A DNA stretch of 64,000 nucleotides from Aldrovandia affinis. Taxonomy: Eukaryota > Chordata > Actinopteri > Notacanthiformes > Halosauridae. The DNA is taken from positions 8,144,154 through 8,208,153 of the forward strand of contig JAINUG010000015.1 of NCBI GenBank assembly GCA_029706075.1, given 5' to 3'. The translations under genes and the position numbers were made by a program. This document shows positions 42,079 through 54,599 of the stretch, piece by piece. Each line of letters opens with the position of its first letter. Within the stretch, counting starts at the first letter, position 1. The notes under the pieces were generated by a model. The model ran no database searches, was not told the origin of the DNA, and worked only from the letters and a program-made list of their open reading frames with translations.

Positions 42079-43786
42079 AATAAATCACTGGATTAACAAG
42101 ATACAATATATAAGGTAGTCTATTGCCTCTCAAGAGCGTTGATGTCAGCCTTTGGCTGTATCCATGCTTGTGACATAAACATATGCTTTTCATTGGGACA
42201 AAGGTGCGGCTGTGAAATACTGGTATCTTGATGTACTGTGCACTTGTGGGAGTGGGATGCTGAATATCTATTTGCATGGGTTGAATATTTAATACCTCTT
42301 TTCCAGTGATCTTAAATAAATGTCAGGCTTGAATAATCATATTCACAGCCAACAGCCTTTTTTTTCTAAAAGACTAATGTTATGCTTTCTATCTAGCGAA
42401 GGCCTTCCTTTTGATGAAATGACTACAGCTGGAATTGACATCTACCATATGCTATTGAAGCACCTTCCCAATGTACTTCATTTTTGTATTTCACCAGACT
42501 CAATTCTCTATAAACTGTGAGAAAAAAACCCCAGAGATGGTGTGCTGTATTCAACAAACACTGACCCATTTTAAGTATCGCCTAAGAAACATGATACCAA
42601 TGGTTTTTTTTTCTTCTTTCCTTGCTGGCTGCCAGGTTCCATGCTAAAGATACCACTCACAACATACATGAAAAATGACTGACTCAGCTGTGCGCTATTA
42701 AAAGAACTCAAATCCCACAGAGCTGTCCTCTCGGCCATTCAGAGAGGGTCTGTGAATGGCCAGCAAGAGAAAGCTTCTAACTGATTAACTCATTAAACCT
42801 GGGAAACAACAGCCATTCTCAACAGAGGCTTAACTCCTTACGTACACTGTAAGTGACCTTAAAATAACCTGGATTACAGGTGTGTTGTTGTGTAAGATAG
42901 ATGATAACCCTCGGAGCTTGCTGTCTCATGTTAACCTTGCTTGTGCCATGCTAAGTTGAAGGCCTTGGGACTACATTCAGCGTGTACAGTGCTCTTGTGT
43001 TTGAGAAATGAACGTCATCCGATGGCCAGTTGAATAATTGATTTATGTTAGCAGAACTTGGGGGGTTGGGAGGCTGTACACTACCCTTTATTTGTGTTCA
43101 GGCTTGTTGTTTTTGGATATCAGACGGTATTCTGGAGGTGACACTGTACTAGGCATTTGTGTGGACAGCTAAGCGTAGCCCAAAGTATATTTAGAACTCA
43201 GGCACTCTGTACAAGGCAAACTTTAACAGCAGTGTCGTGTGCCAAACAAACATCAACTATGCTAGATGAGTAATACATAGAATGGGCATTTTATGTTTTG
43301 TTGGATTCATACTGCACATACTGACTGTTTTGTTTGTATTTTTCCTAATGAGAGCTATGAAGACCTATATTTACCGTATACTGTAAAATACTGTGTAAGA
43401 TATGGTATGCACTCCATTACAATATCCCAAAATGAGACTACTGTATTAGATTTTTTTCAGCAAAATTCTTTACTCCTATGTAAAAATGACCTAAACATTT
43501 TTTTAATACTTTAAACTTTGGCAAATGTTGATAGAATAAGTGCTATTCACTCACAGTTAGACAGATAGACTGAAGCTCTAGTTACCTCTCATGAAACTAA
43601 ATCTGGATATAAGGTATAAATAAGGTTAATAAATAAGGTTAGAGTTGGCTGTAAAATCTTTCCTTTTATATATCAGCCTTTGAATGACAATGTATTAGTG
43701 ATTCAAACTCATATTTCCTTCAACATATGCAGTATATTTTGACATTACTTGTTTTTATATTTTGACATTTTGTTTTACCATAAATT

Positions 43787-43814
43787 ATATTGACGCACTG
43801 TAGTGCGTCAATAT
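43787..43814. repeat. 28-bp palindrome upstream of dhrs7c
   Basis: Arms ATATTGACGCACT (43787-43799) and AGTGCGTCAATAT (43802-43814) are perfect complements with a 2-base centre. It lies about 640 bases before the first coding exon of dhrs7c. It could form a cruciform or bind a dimeric protein, or be a terminal scar of a mobile element. Confidence 0.75.
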
Positions 43815-44451
43815 GTGTCATGGCAAAAGGACAGCATCTCTAAACAAGGACGAGATGGTTCCATTAATCCTCCATTCACACTGGTGTAAACTGTTTGTGG
43901 GGGAGAATATAATTTGTATAACTTTGCCCTGCTTGCTTTCCTGTAAGCATTACAATTTACATCATACTAAGTAAATATAAAACACCATAGTACACTGTGT
44001 TTACACAGGGTGATAACATACGCAAAGATCTGACCGGATTCCTTTGTTGTCTGATGTCATATTCCCTACGTAACTGAGGGAATTTACAAACCAAAATCGA
44101 CTATTTCCAGCAGGCAGTAAATGTCTGTATTTTTATTGCAGTTCTATGAGAAAGATTAAGAGCAAAAGCTGAGCCTGTAGCCTCAAGTTAACCCTTTGTG
44201 TTGTCAGTACATGCCTGAGTAAAGGTTTTCCATTATTGTCTGTGTCAAAAGTACCTATCTGTGAAGTGACCTGTTAAATACAGATGAACTTTTAATGTAA
44301 ATTTATATCTTTCACCTTGGGTACTTACTCACTTACTTGATGAATTGTTGATGATGCTGTACTTACATACCTTCTAAGATGTCACGGAAAGAGACAGTTC
44401 ACTTCTTTTGGCTGACAGTTGTGGTCTGCCTGTCTGTTTGTCTTTCAGAAG

Positions 44452-44605
44452 ATGGGATTCACGTCTGTCCTGGTCTTGCCAGTGCTGGTGGTGGTGGTAG
44501 CAGGGGTCTATTACGTGTACAACGAAGTGCTCCGGTTTATGTCAAAGTCTGTGGTGCGGAACAAAGTGGTCGTTATAACAGATGCCGTGTCAGGAGTGGG
44601 AACTG
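44452..44605 (+). CDS. dhrs7c: dhrs7c coding exon 1 (residues 1-51)
   Basis: Starts [12 protein letters not shown], the hydrophobic anchor, and ends in the cofactor-binding loop [13 protein letters not shown]. Acceptor TTTCAG at 44448, donor ACTG|GTAATG, phase 1 out. The start agrees with the family N-terminus. Confidence 0.95.
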
Positions 44606-47600
44606 GTAATGCTTTTTGAAACACAATATTCCTATTTCACATGAGGGAGCCAACTGTTTTCCCATTGCTTAATATCTTCAAATCAGGTTTTATATGATGG
44701 AATATTTTTGCACTCCTCCTTTCTTCTCAACCCATTATGAACACTTATTGTTTACTAAACATATTCAATTTCGCACTCATCTAACTGACCAAAATAAGAT
44801 ATTGAAGATATAATATTCAAGGACCGTAGTGATGCGGTGCAGGGTAGAACTGGCGGACCAGCATGTGCCGCAGAGCTGAATCACTCAGCGTACTGCAGCA
44901 ACATGCATCCCACCCCACGCCGCGTCAACTCAATTCACATGCACACAGTGTGCCTGGCCCTGCCCTCTTTCCCCTGCTGTGGACTGCCGCCAACAAGCCT
45001 TACTATCCAAGATCTCTATCAGGGCCGCAGCCTCTGCACGTCATTAGCTGCTGATCAAATGACATTGCGTGGAACACTGAATGAAAAACGAAAAAAAGCT
45101 TAAAAACCCACAATGGAAGAGAGGACGGAGGGTGGGAGGGTGGGAGGGAGCCGAGTGGCGTGCCGCTATTGGGTCAGCGGAATGCTGTCGCTTAATATGG
45201 CGACGTTTCGGCATGCTGGGATTCGGCAGATCATTTTATGTGACTGAATAAATAACGCAGGCCATCTCTCTCTTTCCCTGTCCGCCGTTTATTTATCTTT
45301 TTCTCTCCTCATGCAGAGTGTGCCAAGCTCTTTCATAAGGGAGGGGCCAGGCTGATCCTGTGTGGGAAAAGCTGGGATAAGTTAGAGTCTCTGTCAGATG
45401 ACCTCAGCAGTGCGTCAGATCCCAGCGTGGTGAGTGGGCCCTGTACGGGCACGAGAACCAAATGTTTAATATGCAAGCAAAGGAAAACAAAGAAATCCAA
45501 CCCATCCCCATCGAATACAAAGTAGAGCTCTTTTTGGTGGCCAGCTGTGTTCCATCTCCAAGTCACCATTAACACTTCCTTCTCATCTGAAAAACAAAGG
45601 CAGGATATCCTCTCTTGACAACTGACTGTCTGTTGATGTGGCGTCTTTTCAGTTTTCAGTTTTCCTGCTTCTACGTGAGACTGCTTACTTACGGCCACAT
45701 CATAGCACGTTAAATAGAGGATTGACAAAGCATGGGATGCAGTACACAATGGACCTTTCAGCCTCAGGCCACAATACCTCTCTACCTGTAAAAGATAAAT
45801 CATATTTTGAGTCTAGCTTTTCTGTCTGATTAAACATGAATAGGGAGTTTTGTTTGAGCAGAAGGTCACACAGTGCTTTGGAGGAATTCGTTGTTTATAC
45901 AGACCATAAAGCTGGACGTGTAAATAGATCACTCTACAACGCAGACAGTGATTTCTCAGTCTGAGGGCAGTGAACCACAATGTCACTTTTGTTGATGTAT
46001 CGGTTCAGATAATAGCTGCTTCTGTCACCACATGTTTACATTAGAACTTCGGATTAACTGAATATATCATATTGCACTTCCTCTTGGACAATTGTACTAG
46101 TAGTAAATATATACAATAACAACAACAACAATATTATTATCATCATTATTATTATTATTATTATTAATAATAATAATAATAATAATAATAACAATAAAAA
46201 CAACAATAATATTATGAATGATCATAATAATAATAATAATAATAATTATGATTATTATTAATAACCACAACAAAAGCATTTTACCCCTGGGAACAATAAC
46301 CTTTTACATAACATACAGTAGTTGGACAAAAATGATTAGCAAAATTCAGGCCACGGTTCATATAAATGTTTGTTGCGTTGGTGATTGCTCACGGTGCGTC
46401 CTCCTGTGCACGCGTGGTGCGTCTCTTTCCCCAGACGTTCACACCCAAGCTGGTGCTGCTGGACTTCAGCGACATGGACAGCATGCCAGACGTGATCACA
46501 GAGGTGCTGGAGTGCTACGGCTGTGTGGACGTGCTGATCTGCAACAGCAGCCTGAAAATCAAGGCGCCTGTGCAGACCCTCTCTCTGGAGATGGACAAGA
46601 CCATCATGGACACAAACTACTTTGGTCCCATCACTTTAGCCAAAGGTGAATTGTCCCAAACGTTCACAGTAAAAATACAAAATAAAAGACTCTAGAACAG
46701 CCCCATTGTGCTTCTTAGCTGTGACAAATGTAAGCAAATGTTATATATTTTTTTAATATATATTTTAAAAGGAATTAAATAAACAGGTTAAGGACAAAGC
46801 ACATAGAGGTTATATTTATTTAAAGAATTATACAAATTTAAGTGGCAATTCAGCCACAATGGATATAGAAGCCCACAAACGCAATCACTGTGAAGCCTAA
46901 GTCCATTTCCTGGAAATGTTTCAGGTGTCCTGCAGTCCATGCTCTCGAGGAGGACTGGCCAAATGCTGCTGGTCAATAGCATTCAGGGGAAACTGGCTGT
47001 ACCATTTCGCACTGCTTGTGAGTTGACTTATTACAGCTTTGGAGTCCAATCTTTGATTAAAGAATACCACGAAACACAAAATGTCCGTTTCAATTCACCA
47101 TGTTCCATTTAAAATGTTATATCACTTTCCCCATTCAATCCCCATTATTTCAAGATTTCAAGATTTCTTTATTGTCATTGTACTGCTACAACAAAATTAA
47201 AACAACACTCCTAGTGGGGCTCCAATATAAAATAGAAATAAGTACAAAATAGACATGGGAGCAAAAGTCTGATACACTGTACATACACCCACACACACTT
47301 ATTTAAGAAGACTAGTATAAATGCTAAGACATTCACACCACACACCTGCTACATATTGCACATGTTAGAAGTTATATTGCACAACAATGGATATTACTCT
47401 TATTATAAGTTATATTGCACATGGGAGTATGTATTGTATGGGAGTACCTGGTTCAAAAACAGGTTTTTATGTTAAAAAGAGTGATCATAATTAAGACCTC
47501 TGTTTGGTAAACTATGCCTTCAATCAGCCATACGTGCCCTGATATGTTTGTTTCAGATGCTGCCTCCAAGCATGCTGTCCAGGCCTTTTTTGATTGCCTG

Positions 47601-48262
47601 CGGGCAGAAGTAGAGGAGTATGGGATCTCTGTCAGCACCATCAACCACACTTTCATCACTGCCTTACCCGAGGACAGCACACCCTCACCCAAGCCCAGTA
47701 ACTTTCTTTGTGCACGTAAGTGAAGCACTTAAGCCAAACAATCTCTGTCTGTCAAAAAGAAATGTCAGGAATGAGGTATATGCTTGAAAAAAAACAATAT
47801 TAGAAAGGAAACCATTTCTAACTGAATATATACAAACTGAAACACCTGAGCACTGTATGCCTGTCTTCATATTCGACTGCTTGATTAATGTTAGACTCTC
47901 ATGGTCAGCCTTGTATTTTTGGGATCAATCGTTGCTTTACTGCCATTGACTTTAATTTACGTGTCACAATAACTCACACGACATTTCTTCATTTTGCCAT
48001 TTCCCCTTTGCACTAATTTGGCCAGTCTGACCAGCCTCTCTTCAAATTCTGGGGTATCTCAGTCTTTTCCAGGCATGGGATTTATCCGGCGGAGCTGGCG
48101 GACGAGATCCTGTGTACAGTGAGCAGGAAGAAGAAGGAGGTGCTCATGGCTCACCCCATCCCGAGGGCCGCTCTCTACATCAGGACCTTCTTCCCCAGCT
48201 TCTTTTTCGCTGTGGTGGCCGCCGGGGTTAAGGATGCGGACATAACGGAGCAGCTACAGTAG
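44452..48262 (+). CDS. dhrs7c: dhrs7c (SRP-35), dehydrogenase/reductase SDR family member 7C, complete CDS in six exons
   Basis: Known role: DHRS7C is a muscle-enriched membrane protein of the sarcoplasmic reticulum, a short-chain dehydrogenase/reductase linked to retinol oxidation and calcium handling. Seen here: six exons give 309 codons and a TAG stop, close to the mammalian length (about 311). Residues 5-23 form one hydrophobic N-terminal anchor. The cofactor motif reads TDAVSGVG (43-50) rather than TGxxxGxG, and the usual NNAG is CNSS (125-128). The tetrad Asn150-Ser178-Tyr191-Lys195 is present, with YAASK intact and Ser-Tyr spacing of 13. The C-terminus has [17 protein letters not shown], as in the family. 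A strong pyrimidine tract and AG (44447-44448) lie three bases before the ATG, so a 5' non-coding exon is likely. A fish a/b paralogue cannot be told apart. Confidence 0.97.
44606..45316 (+). other. dhrs7c: dhrs7c intron 1 (0.7 kb)
   Basis: The 3' half (about 45110-45290) is GC-richer and non-repetitive, with a GGGAGGGTGGGAGGGA tract. It may be a regulatory block. No exon recognised. Confidence 0.6.
45317..45429 (+). CDS. dhrs7c: dhrs7c coding exon 2 (residues 52-89)
   Basis: Encodes [20 protein letters not shown] and then [12 protein letters not shown], strands and helix of the Rossmann fold. Acceptor ATGCAG, donor GTG|GTGAGT, 113 nt, phase 0 out. Confidence 0.95.
45430..46434 (+). other. 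dhrs7c: dhrs7c intron 2 (1 kb)
   Basis: Contains an ATT/AAT microsatellite block at about 46112-46265. Otherwise nothing recognised. Confidence 0.7.
46112..46265. repeat. ATT/AAT trinucleotide repeats, inverted
   Basis: A run of ATT units from 46144 turns into AAT units to about 46190, making a perfect inverted repeat. A second AAT/ATT set follows at 46221-46261. Likely cruciform-prone and length-variable. Confidence 0.9.
46435..46645 (+). CDS. dhrs7c: dhrs7c coding exon 3 (residues 90-160)
   Basis: Encodes [26 protein letters not shown] and [13 protein letters not shown], including Asn150 of the catalytic tetrad. Acceptor CCCCAG, donor AAAG|GTGAAT, 211 nt, phase 1 out. Confidence 0.96.
46925..47017 (+). 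CDS. dhrs7c: dhrs7c coding exon 4 (residues 160-191)
   Basis: Encodes [20 protein letters not shown] and [10 protein letters not shown], including catalytic-position Ser178. Acceptor TTTCAG, donor T|GTGAGT, 93 nt. The split codon 191 restores the catalytic Tyr across the intron. Confidence 0.96.
47018..47556 (+). other. dhrs7c: dhrs7c intron 4 (0.54 kb) with dispersed repeat
   Basis: Most of this intron (about 47150-47455) looks like a dispersed fish repeat: TTTCTTTATTGTCATTGTAC, AACACTCCTAGTGGGGC and repeated TTATATTGCACA. I take it for the 3' part of a LINE-type element but cannot name the family. Confidence 0.5.
47557..47715 (+). CDS. dhrs7c: dhrs7c coding exon 5 (residues 191-244)
   Basis: Completes Tyr191 and encodes [20 protein letters not shown], then the substrate-loop segment with TINHTFIT and a Pro/Ser-rich insert. 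Acceptor TTTCAG, donor CAC|GTAAGT, 159 nt, phase 1 out. Confidence 0.95.
47716..48062 (+). other. dhrs7c: dhrs7c intron 5 (0.35 kb)
   Basis: Plain AT-rich intron. Nothing recognised besides the splice signals. Confidence 0.7.
48063..48262 (+). CDS. dhrs7c: dhrs7c coding exon 6 (residues 244-309, stop)
   Basis: Encodes [39 protein letters not shown] and the hydrophobic C-terminus, then TAG at 48260. The acceptor TCTCAG at 48062 is required for frame. A second AG ten bases downstream (TTCCAG, 48072) would shift the frame. Confidence 0.93.
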
Positions 48263-48586
48263 AGACAAAACCAACACGGAAGCAAAGCAGGAGAGGAGAG
48301 GCTGTGGTGGAATCAACGGGTCTTTGTTCCCTCGTGCCTGTACACCAGGGCTGGCCTTTAATTTAAAACCCATGTCACTGATGGAAAGCTTTGCGCGAAA
48401 GGGGAAATGAGCTACTACTTGATACAGTAGTTCGCTTTTGAATGAATGTGAACAGCTTATTTTGATATGGGAATCACTGAGATATTCAAGCTAGACCCTT
48501 GTTCCTCTGTCTGTAATTGTGAGCAAGTGAAATAATACGTTTCAAAGGCCCATTGAGGAAAATAAGCTAAAAAAAAAAGTTATATC

Positions 48587-48592
48587 AATAAA
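48587..48592 (+). terminator. dhrs7c: dhrs7c poly(A) signal
   Basis: AATAAA, 325 bases after the stop codon. It would give a short 3'UTR ending near 48605-48620. Confidence 0.7.
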
Positions 48593-51500
48593 AAATACAT
48601 ATTCTTTAAACAACTGCATTACCTCCTTCCTAATTCATCTCTAGGGAAGTATAATTGTAGACACAGCGATACACATAAGATTATATATTTCACATAATTT
48701 GTTGCTTGCATGCCCCACCAACAAAAATATATTTTCTATATAATTAAAAATGTAATATCTTATCAAACTTAACAAAGTGTGAAATGTCATCTGTTTAGGG
48801 ACCCTTTAAAATAAGATTTTTTGGGTTTTTGCCTATTCATTGATAACATGGGATATGCTCTGTAGTAGCATTATTCCATAACAGTCAGACTCACATATGG
48901 TAACAACATGCAGTTCTTCATTTTTGAAAGCCATATTTGAAAGCCATGTTAGTATCTTTTACATAGATGTTTTGGGGGATACTGCATAAACATAGTCCCA
49001 AATCTGATTTTTCATATAAAAAAGAAGAAATATTTTAACTGTGGGAGGGGTTAACGCTTATCTCACTGTATCTACTAACCACTCAACTGTGTTTTTTTGT
49101 GACATATAGAAATATATGTATTTGAAATCAATGATGAGAAAGTACTATATAATAAGGCTTAGTATATCCAAAAATGGACATTCACCATGTGACTCAGCAG
49201 TGTGTGCTGTACAAATTGCTTTGTGGGGTTGGGTCAGTAGGCAACGGTTTTTGTTGGTAGGACAATTTGTGAAATGGCTCCCTCTTCTGACAAAAACATG
49301 AAACATGCTGGATTCCACTGTTCAAATCTTAAACCCCTGCTCTTAAAGAACAAATGCACCTCATTGAGGATTTAAAATGATTGATAACATGAACGGTGGA
49401 CTGTTGTTGATGTTGCAGATAACATTTACCATGCAATCTTACCACTGTAGTCAGAAAACCATGTAATTTTACGAACAAGGTTCACAAGCAACTCAATAAT
49501 TATACTTCAATAAATATATATCTGTGATGCAGTAAATGTACAAATATCGTAAAATCTCTAATTGTATGATCATAAGTGCATTTCAGCCTTGCTTTAAAAC
49601 GTCCCATTTATTTCGCGCAGGAACATCAGCACACCCCTTGCTTGGAACCAATATGACATTTTACGATACATTTGGAAAAAATTAAAAGCGGGCTGAATAT
49701 AAAAGCAAGCATTGCATCCATTGTGATGAGTCTGGGATCTGGTTTATATTCTTATCAATCCCCTCCCTGTCACAACACTGAAGCGCAGGCAAACCTGGTG
49801 CAAGTCTTCATTAGCAGATGTCCAATCACCAAGATACCATAGACGTATATTCCAGTGACCAACGCTTCATCTTGTTCTTCTTATATAGCGCCCCCTGAAG
49901 TACAGAAAATGCAGCAGGAGAGGACAATGTTGGGTACGGGTTAATTTACAGACCAGCAGATGGCACCATTGTTTTTTATTTTATAACTCAATTCATGTTT
50001 TAATCATTAAATACTGCTGAGTTTCCCTGATGCAACGTTATGAACAAAATAGCATAGATTTCATTATGAATAACCCTAAACATGACCTGGTTCTTAATCA
50101 CTAAAAAGAGGTGATGGTATGGATGGCACTGTGTGCAGTAACCACAACATGAAACAGTACTACCCATTCTTCCAATATCTAATGTTGTTTTGCTGAATTA
50201 TAAACACAATTATTCTTTCCAGAAGCCTACAAGTACCATCTCAAGAGATTATTTATTTAGGCTAAAGGGGAATGTAAAGTTGGTTGTCTTTATATATGTT
50301 TGCTGAAAAGGATAAAAAAATTACAAAAATGATGTGAAGTGTTTGTGAGTTGACACTATTGGCACAATTTACCATGGGTTTGCGGCACTAGACCTGAGAA
50401 TAATTTTGTAATTTTAGGGCTGGGGGGGGAGAAAAACAGTAACTAATAAAACAACTTGTATGTTCTTGGATTGACATTAAGGAAAAGGTAACACATACTA
50501 GGGACAAATTCAGTTCAAAAGCTCTTACATAATTTTCAAATTGTCAAAAATGTGTGATTGTAAAACATACAATTTTAAGATGAAACATAAGAAGTTTGAA
50601 TAGGAAATATTAGTAATGAACGTAAGAAATAAAAACAGCTAAAATAAAAAAACTAACAAATGCAATAGAATATCCAATACATTACTGGTCAATATTGACT
50701 CAGTGAGGTCCGATTCTGATCTTAAAAACCTTTTATTGGCCAATTGAAAAAATAGGCTATATTGTTATTGTCCTAGTTTAAAAGCCCGTTATATAGTGGC
50801 TGAAAATCCTGCTGTGGGCAATAGCATTTTTCTCAAGAAAACACTGAAAAGAATAACAAAAGCAGAATTTAAGTTGAGTTGAAATGTTTGATTTGAGCTA
50901 AAAATAATAAAATAAAATAACTGACTGTGTTGGTGCAGTATAAAGTGTAGTGGCATAGTGCTGTTGTATAAGTCAAACACGGGCAAGACTCATTGTAGCT
51001 GCCAGTTGGAGCTCATGGACGAAAGGCATTTAATGAAACGCACGTAAACAGAGGACTGACTACCCAAGAAAAGCTTTTATGAAGTGCCTTGTTCTTAATT
51101 TATTCAGTCATCCCTGTTGTCATGCAAATGAAAAGGGCAAGAGTCGCAAGGCTAGAGTGCAGCTGGCCCTCATAGATATCAATCCCACAGGCCATTCACT
51201 CCTCTGGGACTGAACCTTTTTTCTGTCCAAGATCAGGAAGGAGATACGGTGGACAAAATAGATCTGAAAGAATAATTTTGTTGTAGCTGTATGCGACTGA
51301 AACTTAATACTTAGACAAGGTGGCTTGGCTGAGTGTTGGGGATCATTCAAACGAGGCTTAGGTTAAAGGAGTACCTTTGGATTGTTCATGCATTTTCTCA
51401 CCATGGGCAAGAATGAATGTAACAATATAAAAATGGAGCATGTGTCCTCAGGTAAAATGAGCTTGAAAATTAAAAGAGTTTGAAAATATATGGTTTCTAA

Positions 51501-52022
51501 CAATAGCTGCTCATTAGTGTGTCTGGTGGATGCATTGTTTTTCAGTTATTAAATGGTGACTGATAATTGATAAATGATAACCTGCATTTCTCTAATATGC
51601 AGGTTAGATAAATGTAAACTGCTTAAATAACACCTTCATAAACAGGCAGTGATGTTAAAAGCATGAACACAAATTGGATGTGTGAAAGATTTGTGTCATG
51701 TCATTTGTGTCATGTAATTACATTACTAGAGCACTGCCTTGACATACCAGGAAAATATGTATTGTAATATTTTCTTCCTCCTTTTTTATACTAAATTTAA
51801 ATATGTCATATTGAGTGTGAATGACCAGGCACCATGTATTAATATTTAAAGGCCAGTGTGATTGATGTTAGCATGATTTATAGGGGTTGCATGGAGTGCA
51901 AGTTAACGATTCCTTGGCCTTAGCACAGACAGATCCAGTTCATCATCTATTTGGTAAAAATGTCCAGCTTTAATTTGTTCTTGCTCTTTTTCATTAGCAG
52001 AAATACATAGGTTCTCATGTTG

Positions 52023-52024
52023 CT

Positions 52025-52056
<32 letters not shown>

Positions 52057-52058
52057 TT
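52023..52058. repeat. (CTT)n microsatellite
   Basis: Twelve or so CTT units with one CTC interruption. Confidence 0.9.
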
Positions 52059-54599
52059 TTATTATTATGTATTATCTTATTGTAAACTAAAACACGTATC
52101 AATGTAAACGTTTGACCACTCTGGCATGGGTTTTGAGCTCTCTCCACATTTTCTCCTGAAAAAGACTAAAATAGTAGGATTTGTGAAATATCAATACAGT
52201 ATACCTCATAACTCAATAGGTCAAAAAATACATGGGAGAGCCTTGCCATGGAGTACAGGTGAATGCACACACATCCAGGTAACTTCACAGGTACCCAATA
52301 CATCTTTTGTTTCTCTGCTCCCAAAGAGTGTTTTAATATACAATGTTTACATGCCGGATATGCAACGTATAACTGTTTGCAATGACCATACCCGGTTGAA
52401 AGTCATTGTTCTTACAGTGTTTTAAAGATTGTTTCATTTTTTTTTTGTAGATTAGAGTTTAATCTGGCAGACAGAGCTAGCTTTAATCACTTATGAAATC
52501 TCCCTGAGGACAGAGTAAGCTTTCTTAAAAAGATTATCAGAGAATGGTAGTAGCTTTAAGGGCTTTATTTCTTCTAATCAAGAGGAAATTGTCCTTGTGA
52601 TAAAAAGTATAATATACTAAATCTTGACATTTTATAATATAAAAAAAGAATTCCCTGTGGCAATTGTTCATTAACTTTATGAGTAATAGCCTTTAGTTAA
52701 AGGACTGTCCTACTCTTATCTTATCTTATCATTACAATATATTCTGAGTTTCTCTTAATTGCAGTAATAAATACATATATTGGTGGCTTTATCATTGTAT
52801 AATGCTTTGCAGTAGCACTTTTATCTTCTGATATTAAACCTTTCAGCTATACCTAAAATAGTTACTATTATTGCTGATTTTCCATAATACTCTATATTCC
52901 TTCCAGCTATATTCGGCATGTTTGTATTTTATGATGTAGTTACTATTAATGAAGTTTCAAGAGGGTTTAATGTAAAAACTTTAAAAAAGAAGTTAAATTG
53001 TTAATGCAACCTACCTGCTAACTGAAGTGGGGCGGTTATGAAATGCTAAATAATAGTGACATAATTACAATGATACACAAATTTATAATGATCTCAATGA
53101 CTTGTTTTACCACACTTGAAATTGGCTGTTAAGAATGCATTCAAAAGGAATTTAACATGCGCACTGCTCAAAAATGTTTGTGGTACTGGGAGTAATTAAA
53201 AAAAAAACTTGCACCTTTACACACTTTCACATGAAATAAAATGATGTGATTCCTCAGATATTTAATATAGTATTTTAATCATTTTAGTTTTGTCCAGTTG
53301 TGCCCTTTTTGATAATAGTGTTGCATGCATCTTGGTCTCCTCTAATACATCTCATATAGATTACGTTCTAAGCGGTAGGGTTTTGATCCAGTGGACCAGG
53401 TAGGGGCGCCACTTAGCTTAGTACCATCATGTACTGCAGGTAAGACAATGGTGCTCTATTTTAGTGTAAGTTGATTAGAAGAACTAAAAGCCTGAAGCTA
53501 CTTTCTTTGATGAAGGAGGAAGTCTTCTTTTAAGGAAGCTGCTTGTGTGGTAGGTGTATGTGAGACAGCGCAACAAGTGATGACACTAATACGCCTAAAG
53601 ATCTTACATTTGCTTTACTGCCTGTGGCACATTCCCTTCTGTTATCAGGAAAAATTGATGGCAAAAACTTAAACCAGGAGGAGTTGGTGCACTGGTGTGG
53701 AGAGCTAGTCGAACATAAGAATGCCATATATCTCAGGTGATGGCCAGTTATCTGCTAATACTGAGTGTTTTATGGGTGTACTTTGTGTGGTAGCAGCCTA
53801 TGAGGGAGTGTTGACTCAGTAATCAGGTACAGCTTGTTTGGCTGTAGCATACACCATATGCTTCTCTGAAGTGCGGCTTAGTGATATTTGACAAACCCCA
53901 AGCCAATTACTGTAACAATACAGACCTTATAAACTAGAGAAGGGACTGAATTATAGTGTACATTTTTAGCACTTCCCCTTGCCTTCCAAACCTTAAGCTG
54001 TAGACCAGCAAAATAGAAAATCGCATACAAAAACAATAAAACAGTTTGGTTTGAATTGTATTAGTTCATAATCCTACTCGTAAGTCCCAACTAAATTGTG
54101 ATGCGTATATTCGCTATACTGATAATCATCTTTCAGTATGCCAGAATGGCTCAGGTTTCTGCACTGTGCACAATATTGTGGCACTAACCTCAAAATGTAT
54201 GTTAATTAAATAAGAATTGCAACCACTTATACACATCAGGGGCATAATGGGGCATATTACATTTGTGTTCAACAGTACATATGTATTAGTCCTGTCTCAG
54301 CATTTACTTAGAGAGATCCTTTTCAAATCTAATAATATTGCAGAAAAGGGGATTTGTCTTTGAGTGTTTGAGTCCAATAATCCAGCACAGAATCCAATTT
54401 TAATTATCACAGGTCAGAAGAGGATAATAAAATCAGAGGAATACAGATTTTTAGAGGTTTTTGATTGGTACCCTGTGCATATTTGATATGTTGGGCAATT
54501 TTGTTATATAGTGGTTTAAGGGCCTACCTTTAAACAAATAAGCAAATAATTAAATGATTCAACTTCCCTCCCTGCAGGGTGAATGAATGTGGGCTTGAA

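Larger units (their letters stand above)
34894..44448. other. Intergenic region between mprip and dhrs7c
   Basis: Holds the mprip promoter candidates, AGCT/GCTA tracts at 35110-35530, an A20 run (38364-38383), a SINE (41703-42078) and a palindrome (43787-43814). No further gene recognised. The 5' non-coding exon of dhrs7c must lie somewhere left of 44448 but could not be placed. Confidence 0.65.

Noticed and set aside
44379..44609. Alternative start upstream of dhrs7c exon 1 in another frame
   Set aside because: Different frame from the conserved protein and crosses the polypyrimidine tract and acceptor before 44449.
45333..45803. 156-codon minus-strand frame
   Set aside because: Antisense to dhrs7c exon 2 and its intron; no homology.
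53530..53730. Frame on both strands around 53650 (plus: KIDGKNLNQEELVHWCGELV)
   Set aside because: Exon-like acceptor and composition, but a stop soon follows, there is no donor in frame, and the peptide matches no family I know.
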